Numbered from the stretch's first letter, positions 17,406 to 26,215 are shown. The stretch is 55,369 bases of DNA from Polaromonas sp. (GCA_028291985.1 JAQGNE010000024.1:1-55369); one strand, 5' to 3'. Notes: generated by a model not told the origin, from the sequence alone. Numbers and translations: made by a program.

Positions 17406-18047
17406 CTAAGCGCTCAGTGGGCGGTGTTTGTGAATCTGTATCGGCACCGGCTTCATGGCTTCAGCATCATCATGGCTATGCGCGTGACCATGGCTGCAAC
17501 CGGGTCCGTGGACATGGGGCGCTGCTGCCAGCTCACCTGCCGGATGAGCATGTGAATGTGGATGTGAATGTGAATGCCCATCCGAATGCGATTGCGCGCT
17601 GTAAGCACCGCCTTCGGCTTCAAAGGCTTCATCAACGGCGGTAACGATCAGATGCATGGCGCGCAGCATCTCGGCCAGTACATGGTCGGGTTCGATTTTC
17701 AGGTGATCTGGCTGAAGCTCAATCGGCACATGGCGGTTGCCCAGGTGATAGGCCGCGCGCATCAGGTCAAAGAGCGTGCCGTGGTTGCTGCAATGCGTGA
17801 TGCGCAGCACCGGCTGGGGCGCCGCCAGCACCCGGACCATCGAGCCGTCTTCAGCCAGCAGCACATCACCGCCGCGCAACGGTGTGCCGCGCGGCAAAAA
17901 GACGCCGAGCTGGCGGCCCAGCGAATCGACCCCCTCGAAACGGCTTTTCTGGCGTACGTCCCAGTCCAGCTCGATGGTGGATGCGCGTTTGACCAGAACC
18001 GGTGCAACGCCCCGGCCCTGGGCGATGATTTTCGAGACGTGAAGCAT
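17406..18047 (-). CDS. ureE: Urease accessory nickel chaperone UreE with His-rich tail
   Basis: A 213-residue UreE. The N-terminal domain ([24 protein letters not shown]) and the metal-binding domain ([11 protein letters not shown]) are typical. The C-terminal 55 residues are dominated by His-Ser/His-Pro/His-Ala alternation ([24 protein letters not shown]), a nickel-storage tail like that of Klebsiella UreE but interrupted by an Ala-rich spacer. It is separated from ureC by a GNAT gene. Confidence 0.95.
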   Translation of the reverse strand: MLHVSKIIAQGRGVAPVLVKRASTIELDWDVRQKSRFEGVDSLGRQLGVFLPRGTPLRGGDVLLAEDGSMVRVLAAPQPVLRITHCSNHGTLFDLMRAAYHLGNRHVPIELQPDHLKIEPDHVLAEMLRAMHLIVTAVDEAFEAEGGAYSAQSHSDGHSHSHPHSHAHPAGELAAAPHVHGPGCSHGHAHSHDDAEAMKPVPIQIHKHRPLSA

Positions 18048-18053
18048 AAGAAT

Positions 18054-18563
18054 TCAGGTGTCCTGCAAGAAGGCTGCATTGTGGCGCAGCGGCGCCACTT
18101 CAGGGGCGCAAAGGTGCTTGGTCATGAACAGGCTGCAAGGGTCCAGCACATAGTCGGCAAAAGGGCCGCACACTACAAAGCCTTCGCTCTGGTAGAGCTT
18201 TAGTGCTGCGGCAAATGGCGCATGTGGACCGGTTTCCAGGCTGAGCTGCCGGATGCCTCGATCACGCGCTGCCACTTCGATGTGGCGCAGCAGCGCACGT
18301 GCCACGCCCTTGCGCCCCTGGTTTGCCACGGTGCGCATCGACTTGAGTTCAGCATGCGTGGTAGTCAGCTGCTTGAGCGCGCCGCATCCCATCAGCTCTG
18401 AACCTTCCCAGGCCGTCCAGAAAGTAATGCCGGGCCGCCGCAGCGCGTCCAGGTCAAGCGCATGCACGCTTTCCGGTGGCGAGTGTTGATGCATCGCCTC
18501 GAGATGCAGCTTCAGCAAGGCCGCGATGGGCGCCCCGCGCAGATCGTCGATGCGAATTTTCAT
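18054..18563 (-). CDS. GNAT-family N-acetyltransferase inside the urease operon
   Basis: A 169-residue GNAT. The acetyl-CoA-binding segment reads ELKSMRTVANQGRKGVARALL (motif A, Q/RxxGxG/A type), followed by LSLETG and ALKLYQSEGFVVCGPFADY (motif B). The substrate is unknown. It sits between ureC and ureE with gaps of four and six bases, so it is co-transcribed with urease. Whether it acts on urease components or is a passenger cannot be told. Confidence 0.85.
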   Translation of the reverse strand: MKIRIDDLRGAPIAALLKLHLEAMHQHSPPESVHALDLDALRRPGITFWTAWEGSELMGCGALKQLTTTHAELKSMRTVANQGRKGVARALLRHIEVAARDRGIRQLSLETGPHAPFAAALKLYQSEGFVVCGPFADYVLDPCSLFMTKHLCAPEVAPLRHNAAFLQDT

Positions 18564-18567
18564 ACGA

Positions 18568-20337
18568 TCAAAACAGAAAGTAACGCTGCGTCATCGGCAG
18601 GCTCGCGGCTGCCTCGCAGGTGAGCAACTGGCCGTCGGCGCGCACCGCGTAGGTTTGTGCATCAACCTCCATCCGGGGTGTGTAGCTGTTGTGCACCATA
18701 TGGCGCTTTTGCACGCCACGGATATTTTTGACGGCGGCCAGTGTCTTGGCCAGGCCAAAACGCTCTTTCACGCCAGCTGCCGTGCCGGCCTGCGACACAA
18801 AGGTCAGCGAGCCGCGTGCAATCGCGCCGCCGAAGCCGCCAAACATCGGCCGGTAATGCACCGGCTGCGGCGTGGGGATGGATGCGTTGGGGTCGCCCAT
18901 GGCCGCCATGGCAATAAAGCCGCCTTTCAGAATCACCGCGGGCTTGAGGCCAAAAAATGCCGGCTTCCACACCACCAGATCCGCCCATTTGCCCACTTCC
19001 ACCGAGCCCACTTCATGCGCAATGCCGTGGGAAATTGCAGGGTTGATGGTGTATTTGCTGATATAGCGTTTGACGCGAAAGTTGTCGCCGCGCGTGTCGG
19101 TCGCGCCAGGTGCCTGCGCAGGGCCGGCCAGGTGGCCGCGCTGCTCCTTCATCTTGTGTGCAGTCTGCCAGGTGCGGATGATGACCTCGCCCACGCGCCC
19201 CATGGCCTGGCTGTCGCTGCTCATCATGCTGATGGCGCCCAGGTCGTGCAGCACATCTTCGGCGGCAATGGTTTCCTTGCGGATACGGCTTTCTGCAAAG
19301 GCCAGGTCCTCGGCAATCGCCGGGTCCAGGTGGTGGCAGACCATCAGCATGTCGACATGCTCGTCGAGCGTGTTGACGGTGTAGGGCATGGTGGGGTTGG
19401 TGGATGACGGCAGGAAGTTCTGCTCGCCCACCACCTTCAGGATGTCGGGTGCATGGCCGCCCCCCGCGCCTTCGGTGTGAAAGGCGCAGAGCGTGCGGCC
19501 CTTGGTGGCGGCAATCGTGTTTTCAACAAAACCGCTTTCATTGAGCGTGTCGCTGTGAATGGCCACCTGTGTGTCGGTGTCGTCCGCTACATCGAGGCAG
19601 TTGCTGATGGCTGCCGGGGTGGTGCCCCAGTCCTCATGCAGCTTGAGGCCTATCGCCCCGGCATTGATCTGCTCATGCAGCGCGGCCGGCAGGCTTGCAT
19701 TGCCCTTGCCCAGAAAGCCCAGGTTCATCGGGAAGGCATCTGCCGCCTGCAGCATGCGCTCGATGTTCCAGGGCCCCGGCGTGCAGGTGGTGGCAAAGGT
19801 ACCGGTGGCCGGCCCGGTGCCGCCACCGAGCATGGTGGTAATGCCCGAGGTCAGCGCCTCCTCGATCTGCTGCGGGCAGATGAAGTGGATGTGCGAGTCG
19901 ATGCCGCCAGCTGTGACGATCATGCCTTCGCAGCTGATGATCTCGGTCCCCGGGCCGATGATGATGTCCACGCCCGGCTGCACATCGGGGTTGCCCGCCT
20001 TGCCGATGGCCACAATGCGCCCCGCCTTCAGGCCGATGTCGGCCTTGACGATGCCCCAGTGGTCGATGATGAGTGCGTTGGTCATCACGCAGTCCACAGC
20101 GCCGGCGGTGCGGTCGTCCGGTCCTGCCTTCGGCGCATTGGTACGCTGCGACTGCGCCATGCCGTCGCGAATCGTCTTGCCGCCGCCGAACTTGACCTCT
20201 TCGCCATAGCTGCCGGCGCGCAAGGTGTAATCGGCTTCTACCTCAATGATCAGGCTGGTGTCGGCCAGCCGCACCCTGTCGCCCACGGTGGGGCCAAACA
20301 TTTCGGCATACGCGCGTCGTCCAATGCTCGCCATCAC
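18568..20337 (-). CDS. ureC: Urease alpha subunit
   Basis: A 589-residue catalytic subunit that hydrolyses urea to ammonia and carbamate. All active-site residues are visible: the nickel ligands HIH (149, 151), the carbamylated Lys at 232 (GLKLHEDWG), His at 261 and 287, and Asp at 375, plus the mobile-flap His in VCHHLDP (335/336). It is slightly longer than the usual 567-573 residues because of a short Ala/Gly/Asp-rich insertion around residues 67-80. It overlaps ureB as ATGA. Confidence 0.98.
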   Translation of the reverse strand: MMASIGRRAYAEMFGPTVGDRVRLADTSLIIEVEADYTLRAGSYGEEVKFGGGKTIRDGMAQSQRTNAPKAGPDDRTAGAVDCVMTNALIIDHWGIVKADIGLKAGRIVAIGKAGNPDVQPGVDIIIGPGTEIISCEGMIVTAGGIDSHIHFICPQQIEEALTSGITTMLGGGTGPATGTFATTCTPGPWNIERMLQAADAFPMNLGFLGKGNASLPAALHEQINAGAIGLKLHEDWGTTPAAISNCLDVADDTDTQVAIHSDTLNESGFVENTIAATKGRTLCAFHTEGAGGGHAPDILKVVGEQNFLPSSTNPTMPYTVNTLDEHVDMLMVCHHLDPAIAEDLAFAESRIRKETIAAEDVLHDLGAISMMSSDSQAMGRVGEVIIRTWQTAHKMKEQRGHLAGPAQAPGATDTRGDNFRVKRYISKYTINPAISHGIAHEVGSVEVGKWADLVVWKPAFFGLKPAVILKGGFIAMAAMGDPNASIPTPQPVHYRPMFGGFGGAIARGSLTFVSQAGTAAGVKERFGLAKTLAAVKNIRGVQKRHMVHNSYTPRMEVDAQTYAVRADGQLLTCEAAASLPMTQRYFLF

Positions 20338-20666
20338 TTGGCTCCCGTGGCCGGTGCCGTGTCTAGAGCCCCATTGACAAGCCCGCGGAAACCATACACC
20401 CTGCGCTCGCCGGCAAAGTCGACAAGTTCTACCGTACGTTGCTGGCCCGGCTCAAAGCGTACCGCCATGCCGGATGCGATGTTCAGGCGCATGCCACGCG
20501 CGGCATCACGGTCAAAGCCCAGCGCCGCGTTGGTCTCCGCGAAGTGGTAGTGCGAACCGACCTGAACCGGTCGATCAGACGTGTTTTGCACCACCATGCG
20601 GACAGTGCGGCGGCCCGTGTTTAGCACGTGATCAGGTCCGTCAATCAGAAACTCGCCAGGTGTCAT
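20334..20666 (-). CDS. ureB: Urease beta subunit
   Basis: A 110-residue small subunit: TPGEFLIDG at the start, [21 protein letters not shown], and [29 protein letters not shown] are diagnostic. Its last codon overlaps the ureC start, coupling the two subunits. Upstream is a small membrane-like reading frame between it and ureA. Confidence 0.97.
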   Translation of the reverse strand: MTPGEFLIDGPDHVLNTGRRTVRMVVQNTSDRPVQVGSHYHFAETNAALGFDRDAARGMRLNIASGMAVRFEPGQQRTVELVDFAGERRVYGFRGLVNGALDTAPATGAK

Positions 20667-20679
20667 GTCTGCATGCCTC

Positions 20680-20862
20680 TTACTTGCCGCGCGACATCCA
20701 GACGGTTGTAGCCGCCAGAGCCATCAGCAGCACCAGGCCCCAGGCATCGCTGGCGTGCCAATGGGCGCTGGCCGTGCGGTGCCCATCATGCGATAAAGCG
20801 GCCCCAGCCCACGCTGATGAGGCTCCGGCAGCTATTGTTCTAATAGCATTAGTCAAGATCAT
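20680..20862 (-). CDS. Small membrane protein between ureA and ureB
   Basis: A 60-residue frame with one convincing hydrophobic helix (about residues 40-56, [16 protein letters not shown]) and a His-containing linker ([16 protein letters not shown]). Spacing of 15 and 13 bases from ureA and ureB fits an operon member. It does not match UreJ/HupE in length, so I leave it unnamed. Its 5' end overlaps a GCTATT/AATAGC palindrome, so the true start could be later. Confidence 0.45.
   Translation of the reverse strand: MILTNAIRTIAAGASSAWAGAALSHDGHRTASAHWHASDAWGLVLLMALAATTVWMSRGK
20830..20846 (+). repeat. Interspersed GCTATT/AATAGC palindrome in the ureA-ureB gap
   Basis: Six-base arms around GTTCT, inside the 5' part of the small membrane frame. 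Confidence 0.45.
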
Positions 20863-20877
20863 GGTGGCGCTCGTGGG

Positions 20878-21180
20878 TTAAACAATCGGCTGGTGAACAG
20901 TGACCAGCTTGGTGCCGTCGGCAAATGTGGCTTCCACCTGGATGTCGGGAATCATTTCGGCAATGCCGTCCATCACATCCGTGCGGCTCAGGATACTGCG
21001 GCCCTCGCTCATCAATTGCGCCACGCTCTTGCCGTCGAGCGCGCCCTCCATGACGGCGGCGCTGATCAGGGCAATCGCCTCAGGGTAGTTGAGCTTTAAG
21101 CCGCGGGCTCGCCGCCGTTCGGCCAGCAGCGACGCGGTGAATATGAGGAGCTTGTCTTTTTCTCGGGGAGTCAGTTCCAT
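20878..21180 (-). CDS. ureA: Urease gamma subunit
   Basis: A 100-residue subunit starting [16 protein letters not shown], with [18 protein letters not shown] and the C-terminal [22 protein letters not shown] ending (here [19 protein letters not shown]). It is the first gene of the operon, about 57 bases downstream of the predicted sigma54 start site. Confidence 0.97.
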   Translation of the reverse strand: MELTPREKDKLLIFTASLLAERRRARGLKLNYPEAIALISAAVMEGALDGKSVAQLMSEGRSILSRTDVMDGIAEMIPDIQVEATFADGTKLVTVHQPIV

Positions 21181-21247
21181 GGGCGTTTCAGTAAAGAAGC
21201 GGATGAAAAAAGTTCAGCGGCTGGTCCATGACTAGCGGCAGGTTACC

Positions 21248-21263
21248 AGCAAGAACGGTGCCA
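21248..21263 (-). promoter_or_regulatory. Sigma54 (-24/-12) promoter of the urease operon
   Basis: On the minus strand TGGCAC-CGTTC-TTGCT gives GG and GC elements separated by exactly ten bases, an essentially perfect match to the RpoN consensus TGGCAC-N5-TTGCW. Transcription would start near 21237, about 57 bases before the ureA ATG. NtrC-type nitrogen control is the natural inference, but no clear NtrC site is visible within 150 bases upstream. Confidence 0.75.
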
Positions 21264-21511
21264 TCTTAAAGCGACAGCCTGTCGAAAGCGGTCAGGCAAG
21301 TAGCCGCCGCTCAAGGTCTGGCGCGAAGGCTTTCGCACCCGCCCCGGTTGTGCCAATCTGATGCCCGGAAGGCCTCGGGTTCTCGCGGTTTGCTGTCCTG
21401 TTGCTCGCGTTTTGGCTTTCTGAGGATGGGGCGCCACAGGGTATCTGCCATTCCTGAACGGTGAATTGTGAATGTTTTATGCCGTACGACCAATGACTAT
21501 ACGAGCTGATA

Positions 21512-21528
21512 GCTATCAAATAAATAGC
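21512..21528 (+). repeat. Interspersed GCTAT/ATAGC palindrome
   Basis: GCTAT-CAAATAA-ATAGC, the same arm pair and seven-base loop size as the copies at 31146 and 50955. Confidence 0.5.
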
Positions 21529-21716
21529 ATCCGAGAGAACTCCCTGGCAACGCCTGCGGTTGCCGTGTGCAGCCTGTCTCGCCCCTTGCAAGTGCTTCAG
21601 GATAGTGCTGAACCGACAAAGCGGCTCTTTGGCCATTCGACTCGGGTCGAATAGGAAAAGGTGACTGATCGCGCAATGAATGGTTGCTGAGCGCCAAAGC
21701 CGATGCAGTCTTTCTG

Positions 21717-23882
21717 CTAACGCAAAGCAGATACGGCATCCGGTATGCGGCTCGAAATCAAGCCGGCTGCCCCAATCGTACTGCCGCTCAACGTGAATTC
21801 CATGCAGGCGCCCTTGCCAGGCGCACCGAAGGCGTGAATGGTCCCGCCGTGCCGTTCAACGATTTTGCGTACCGTGGCGAGGCCGATTCCTGTGCCCTCA
21901 AAGTCCTCGATTGAATGCAGCCGCTGGAAGGGGGTGAACAGTTTTCCGGCGTAATGCATATCGAATCCCGCACCGTTGTCCTGTATGCGGTAAACCGTGG
22001 TTTCACCCGTTATGCCTGTGGCGGTGTTGGACGCCATGGAAATATGCGCCCGCTCGACTTTCGAGGTGAACTTCCATGCATTGCCCAACAAATTGAAAAG
22101 CAAAGATCGCAACATACCGCGGTCACACAGCGCCATCATGCCGTCTTGTATGTCGATCTCGACCTTGCGTCCGGGCTGCGTATCGCAAAGCAGTTCCGCC
22201 ACCTCACGCGCAGCCTGCGACACATCGACGGGCTCCAGCTTGACAGCTGCACGGGAAAGCACAGCCAGTCCTAGCAGCCCGGCGGACACGTCATCCATTT
22301 GTCGCACGCCAGCCCGCATGCGTGCCAGCAGATGTGTTGAGCGCGGGGTTGCCGATGTGCTGAGTTCCTTTTCAAGCAGGCGCCCAAATCCGTCGATGAG
22401 CGTCAACGGCGAACGCAAGTCATGCGCGATGGCGTAGGCAAAGGCTTCGAGCTCGTGGTTTGACAGGCGAAGTGCGTCCTCGACCTCCTTGATCTCGGTA
22501 ATGTCCACGTCCAGGCCGACCCAGAAATCAACTTTGCCAGCAGCGTCAAAAACGGGTGAGGCTCTGCAGGACATGGTGCGAAAGCCGCCATCGGCCGCGC
22601 GAAGCCGGCGCTGCGCCACAAATGGCGTGGAAGTCGCAAGGGCGCGGGTACGCTCCAGTCTCGTAGCCGCCAAATCGTCAGGGTGTACAAAAAGGCTGAC
22701 ACTGCCGGCCAGCCATTGCTCTGACGTGCAGCCGAGCAGGCCGATGCCGGCGCGGTTGATGTACGTTATTTCAGTGCCGCTGGCGTTCAGCGTCCAGACA
22801 ATCGCCGGTGCTTCTTCGGCAAGCTTGCGGAACAGCGCCTCTTGCCGCGTCAACTCGGCGGTACGGGTGGCCACTCGCTCTTCCAGCTCTGCGTTCAGGC
22901 TCTGCAGTGCTTGCTGGGTTCGTTTGCGCTCCGTGGTGTTGCGGGTAATGCCGACGACGAAATCAACCGTTCCATCGTCAGCGAAAACCGGGGAGTACAC
23001 ATGCTCGTAAAACGTTTCTACATCTTGCTTGAAGTAGGGCATCTCAAACAAGAGTGAGGTTTTATGGGTGAAGACTTTCTGTATTTGCTGCTGCAGGTGC
23101 GCAGCGACAGCGGGTGGATACCCTAGATCCAGGTAGTTTTTACCAACCACTTGATCCAAGTTGAACCCCCACCAATCAAGCAGCGGCTGATTGGCAAACA
23201 GATACCGCCCGTCCCGGTCGTAGATGTAGGCAAAGTCGGTGATGGATGACAGCATGGTGTTGAACATGCGCTCGCGCCGCTCTGTCTGTTCCGCCAGCGC
23301 GGCCGCAGCGTGAGCGGTCTGCCGGCGCTCGGTGATGTCCAGATGCCTGACCACCGCACCGTTGTTGTGGTTTTCGGCCAGCGGGGTGATGGTCAGCAAA
23401 AACCATCTTTGCTCGGTTGGGGAGTGGCAGGGATATTCGAGGGAAAAGCTGCTTGACGAGCCACCCAACACCGAGCGTATGCCGCTTGCCGTTTGCATGG
23501 CGCCAATCGCACAATCGCCAGGCGCTGCGTCACAAATAGCCAGGTAATTGATGCCAATAGCATGTTCAGAACTCCGTAGCGAGTTGGCGTCGCCGAACTG
23601 ACGCCACGCATCATTGACGGACACGATCACGCCGTTTCTATCCAGCACTGCAATATGAGCCGGCAGGGCGTTGACAATTGCAGCCTGCTTGGCATTTTGG
23701 CTCTGCCGCACATGGCCCTGTGCCCGGCGCAGCAGCATGGTGTGGCCATCGCTGTTGGTGACTGAGTCGATCTGCCCGGCCAGCAAATATTCAAGTCGTT
23801 CGTCGATGGCATGAAGCTGCTCAATTAGCCCGGTGACTTCAAGGTTTACCTGCGCAAGCGACGGTGAACCAGGAGCATTCAT
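21717..23882 (-). CDS. Three-PAS sensor histidine kinase of the kai operon
   Basis: A 721-residue soluble kinase with no membrane segment. PAS domains lie at about 66-190, 206-325 and 347-470, two of them ending in the typical GITRNTTERKR and DITEI signatures. The HisKA phospho-acceptor is His487 (AHDLRSPL). The HATPase has an N box near 597-601 (NLLGN), the DNG motif at 635-637 and GTGIG at 663-667. There is no receiver domain and no response regulator gene beside it. Its start overlaps the kaiB stop as ATGA, so it is the third coupled gene of kaiC-kaiB-kinase and a plausible output or input kinase, functionally analogous to SasA but with PAS rather than a KaiB-like sensor. Confidence 0.9.
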   Translation of the reverse strand: MNAPGSPSLAQVNLEVTGLIEQLHAIDERLEYLLAGQIDSVTNSDGHTMLLRRAQGHVRQSQNAKQAAIVNALPAHIAVLDRNGVIVSVNDAWRQFGDANSLRSSEHAIGINYLAICDAAPGDCAIGAMQTASGIRSVLGGSSSSFSLEYPCHSPTEQRWFLLTITPLAENHNNGAVVRHLDITERRQTAHAAAALAEQTERRERMFNTMLSSITDFAYIYDRDGRYLFANQPLLDWWGFNLDQVVGKNYLDLGYPPAVAAHLQQQIQKVFTHKTSLLFEMPYFKQDVETFYEHVYSPVFADDGTVDFVVGITRNTTERKRTQQALQSLNAELEERVATRTAELTRQEALFRKLAEEAPAIVWTLNASGTEITYINRAGIGLLGCTSEQWLAGSVSLFVHPDDLAATRLERTRALATSTPFVAQRRLRAADGGFRTMSCRASPVFDAAGKVDFWVGLDVDITEIKEVEDALRLSNHELEAFAYAIAHDLRSPLTLIDGFGRLLEKELSTSATPRSTHLLARMRAGVRQMDDVSAGLLGLAVLSRAAVKLEPVDVSQAAREVAELLCDTQPGRKVEIDIQDGMMALCDRGMLRSLLFNLLGNAWKFTSKVERAHISMASNTATGITGETTVYRIQDNGAGFDMHYAGKLFTPFQRLHSIEDFEGTGIGLATVRKIVERHGGTIHAFGAPGKGACMEFTLSGSTIGAAGLISSRIPDAVSALR

Positions 23883-24181
23883 GCGGAACCAGCTTCCAGT
23901 CCCAGCGCTTCCAGCACCACCCTTGTATCGCTGAGCGTACCAACAATGCGTTGAACAGGCGCAGGCAATGTCCGGAGCAGGGTGGGCGTCAGGAAAATTC
24001 CTTCCGACAATGCCCTTCCTGGATCACGAAAGACATCCACGACTTCAATCTGGTGGCAACCAGGCAAATGGGCCTGACACAGCGCCGTAAGGTTGCTGAG
24101 TGCTTGCACCGAATTGGGCGTGTCGCCGGCCACGAACAGCTGGAAACTGAACGGCACCTGCTGCTGGAGTTCGGCCATCAT
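23879..24181 (-). CDS. kaiB: KaiB-like protein
   Basis: A 100-residue KaiB. LFVAGDTPNSVQALSNL, IEVVDVFRDPGRALSEGIFLTPTLLRTLPAPVQRIVGTLSD and VLEALGL align along the whole of cyanobacterial KaiB. In cyanobacteria KaiB switches fold and binds the KaiC CI ring. Both ends overlap neighbours by ATGA (kaiC upstream, kinase downstream), so it is translated with both. Length is normal. Confidence 0.92.
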   Translation of the reverse strand: MMAELQQQVPFSFQLFVAGDTPNSVQALSNLTALCQAHLPGCHQIEVVDVFRDPGRALSEGIFLTPTLLRTLPAPVQRIVGTLSDTRVVLEALGLEAGSA

Positions 24182-25908
24182 GTCCGGCCGTCGATGGCTT
24201 CATCAGCCCCACGCAACTCGCGCAAGCGGGCTTGCGCGCGGGCCAGTTCACCTTCACGGCTTTCGCGGGTTCGCGTCAGCAGGGTTTTTTCGACCTGCTT
24301 GGCCAGCAATTCGGTCTGCAGCGACTTGGCCCGCACCTCAAGCACAGCTTCCTCGGCATCCAGCCTGACCCGGTTGAGTTGCCCGGCTACCTCGGCGACT
24401 TCATTGGCAATTCGTTCAGCGCTTTCCTTTTCCCATCGCAGTGTGCCCATCAGCACCTCGCCGCCGGCGGTGTAGATGTCTGCCAGCGTCACCCCGGTGT
24501 CGCTCAGAATCAGCTCCCGCACCTGATTGGAGTGCGCAGTGCCGCGTGACTTGATGATGGACATGCCGCGGTTGCGCTCGCCCGCCTGCACCAGGTAATT
24601 CAAATGAATCCAGGTGTCTGCCAGTGTGGAGATCTGTAGCGGCGTGCCACGGTCAAGAGGGCCCGTCATTTCATCGAGCAGGCTGGTGCACATCAGGGTA
24701 ATGTTGTCTGCCTTGGTCCAGTCAATCAACCGTTCGGCGACGCCGTGCGCTGTCAGTTCGTTGCCAGATTTGGAGAGTGTCGACACCGGGTCAATCACGA
24801 GACACGTGGCCTGATGCTCCTTGGCCAGGGACTTGATGCGCACCAGCAAGGTCTCGGCGCTGCCGGTGATGGTGCGCGCCGAGATCATGCGCAGCAGGCC
24901 GCTGTGGACAAATCGGTCTAACCGGATGTCAACCGACATAAGGTTTCGGATGATTTCGGTGCCGTCAGAGTCAAAGCTCACGAACAAGGTACGCTCGCCG
25001 CGCCGGCAGGCCGCTTCTGCGAAGGCCCCGCTCAGTGTGGTCTTCGCAGTGCCGGGAAAGCCAGTGACCAGTACGCTGGCACCGCGGTAGTAGCCGCCGC
25101 CCAGCATGGTGTCAAGCCGCTCGACCCCGCTAGAGACGCGCTCGTTCGACACGCGGGCGTCAACGGTTCCCAGCTGCCGCGTGACAGCAACGTCAAAGCC
25201 GGTGCTGCCGATCACAAATGGCGACTCATTTTCGTCAAAGGCAGACCCCCGGTACTTTTGCACCCGCAGGTTGCGCTGGGATACGCCCAGTACCACGCGG
25301 TGATTGAGCACAACCGAGCAGTCGACCATGAACTGCATGAAGCCGAAGGGCTGCTGGGTGGTAGAGCTGGCATCGTCGCCGCCTTCCTTGGCGGTAATGA
25401 TGGCCGTCAATTCACGGCTTATCAGCCATTGGTGCAGGCGATAAACCTCGCGCCGTCGCGAGCCGGCATCCGGCAGCAGCGCCAGCAGGATGTCCAGCGC
25501 ATCAAAGACTATTCGGCGCGCTCCCATGGCTGTCGCCTGCGCCCCCAACATCGCCAGCATGCCGCCAAGGTCAAAACTGCCTGACTGGATCAGGTCTGGC
25601 GAGACTTGTGCGTCCAGAAAAAACAGTTTTTGTGGCTGCAATCGGGTCAGCTTCCAGCCGAAGCCTTCGAAGTTGGTGATGATGCGCTCGGGCGTTTCTT
25701 CAAACGCAACAAAAATACCGGGTTCGCTGCAGTTTTGTGCCCCGTGTACCAAAAACTGCAGGGCAAAAATCGTTTTGCCCGATCCTGGTCCACCTTGCAG
25801 CAGCGTAGTGCGGCCCGGGGGAAGGCCTCCTCCGGTTATTTCATCAAAACCGTGAATGCCGGTGACCGATTTGGAGGGCTGCTTTGAAGAGGCGCGCGTA
25901 TCAATCAT
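24178..25908 (-). CDS. kaiC: KaiC-like double-RecA ATPase with coiled-coil tail
   Basis: A 576-residue KaiC. The CI domain has Walker A GGPGSGKT (39-46) and the catalytic pair Glu70-Glu71 (FEETPERI). The CII domain has a variant Walker A GFPGTAKTT (283-291). The CII segment GTPLQISTLADTW aligns with the cyanobacterial phosphosite region, giving Thr422, Ser427 and Thr428 at the three acceptor positions. The CII catalytic glutamate pair is replaced by Asp313-Ser314 (SFDSDG). After about residue 490 a charged helical tail of about 85 residues (likely coiled coil) replaces the short cyanobacterial C-terminal A-loop region. It heads the kaiC-kaiB-kinase operon; there is no kaiA. Confidence 0.92.
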   Translation of the reverse strand: MIDTRASSKQPSKSVTGIHGFDEITGGGLPPGRTTLLQGGPGSGKTIFALQFLVHGAQNCSEPGIFVAFEETPERIITNFEGFGWKLTRLQPQKLFFLDAQVSPDLIQSGSFDLGGMLAMLGAQATAMGARRIVFDALDILLALLPDAGSRRREVYRLHQWLISRELTAIITAKEGGDDASSTTQQPFGFMQFMVDCSVVLNHRVVLGVSQRNLRVQKYRGSAFDENESPFVIGSTGFDVAVTRQLGTVDARVSNERVSSGVERLDTMLGGGYYRGASVLVTGFPGTAKTTLSGAFAEAACRRGERTLFVSFDSDGTEIIRNLMSVDIRLDRFVHSGLLRMISARTITGSAETLLVRIKSLAKEHQATCLVIDPVSTLSKSGNELTAHGVAERLIDWTKADNITLMCTSLLDEMTGPLDRGTPLQISTLADTWIHLNYLVQAGERNRGMSIIKSRGTAHSNQVRELILSDTGVTLADIYTAGGEVLMGTLRWEKESAERIANEVAEVAGQLNRVRLDAEEAVLEVRAKSLQTELLAKQVEKTLLTRTRESREGELARAQARLRELRGADEAIDGRT

Positions 25909-25955
25909 GGGGTCGAGGCGCCGTTGACAAGATGTAACGTTCTTGCGTCTGGCCT

Positions 25956-25983
25956 ATTGTGATGCTGCAACGCCCCAAGTCAA
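25956..25983 (-). promoter_or_regulatory. Candidate sigma70 promoter of the kai operon
   Basis: On the minus strand TTGACT (5 of 6) and CACAAT (4 of 6) are separated by 16 bases, placing the start about 40 bases ahead of the kaiC ATG. Confidence 0.4.
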
Positions 25984-26215
25984 TGCATCGAATCAGCCTT
26001 CTCGCCACTTAAGTCATGGTCGGCCACTTTGTTTGCCCGGATTGCCTGCGGTACCTGCTGTGCCGATGGTAGCTTTTGGTCAAGGCACTTTTGAGGCTTG
26101 TCCCCGCGCTTTACTGGTAGAGACCATTGAAGGTGCGAACAAGCTGACTCACGACAAACGATTGTCAGTTTCAAGCCGTGTGCCCAGCGGTGCCACCCTT
26201 CACCGTGAACGGACC
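25984..26215. other. Non-coding gap between the kai operon and a small membrane gene
   Basis: No supported gene. Open frames crossing it on both strands lack ribosome-binding sites and recognisable protein features. Confidence 0.45.

Larger units (their letters stand above)
21181..21716. other. Urease promoter region; no ureD
   Basis: 536 bases that hold the sigma54 promoter and one GCTAT palindrome. Short minus-strand frames exist but none resembles UreD or any protein I know. The far end abuts the histidine kinase stop codon at 21717. Confidence 0.5.

Noticed and set aside
17524..17580. TGAATGTGGATG-type microsatellite
   Set aside because: It encodes the His-rich tail of UreE and is explained by that protein.
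19453..20550. Long plus-strand open frames across ureC and ureB
   Set aside because: Fully antisense to complete urease genes with all active-site residues; composition is typical of shadow frames.
21335..21353. GCAC...GTGC pair upstream of the sigma54 promoter as an NtrC site
   Set aside because: Spacing is 11 bases instead of the usual 7 between these blocks, and the outer T/A bases do not fit.
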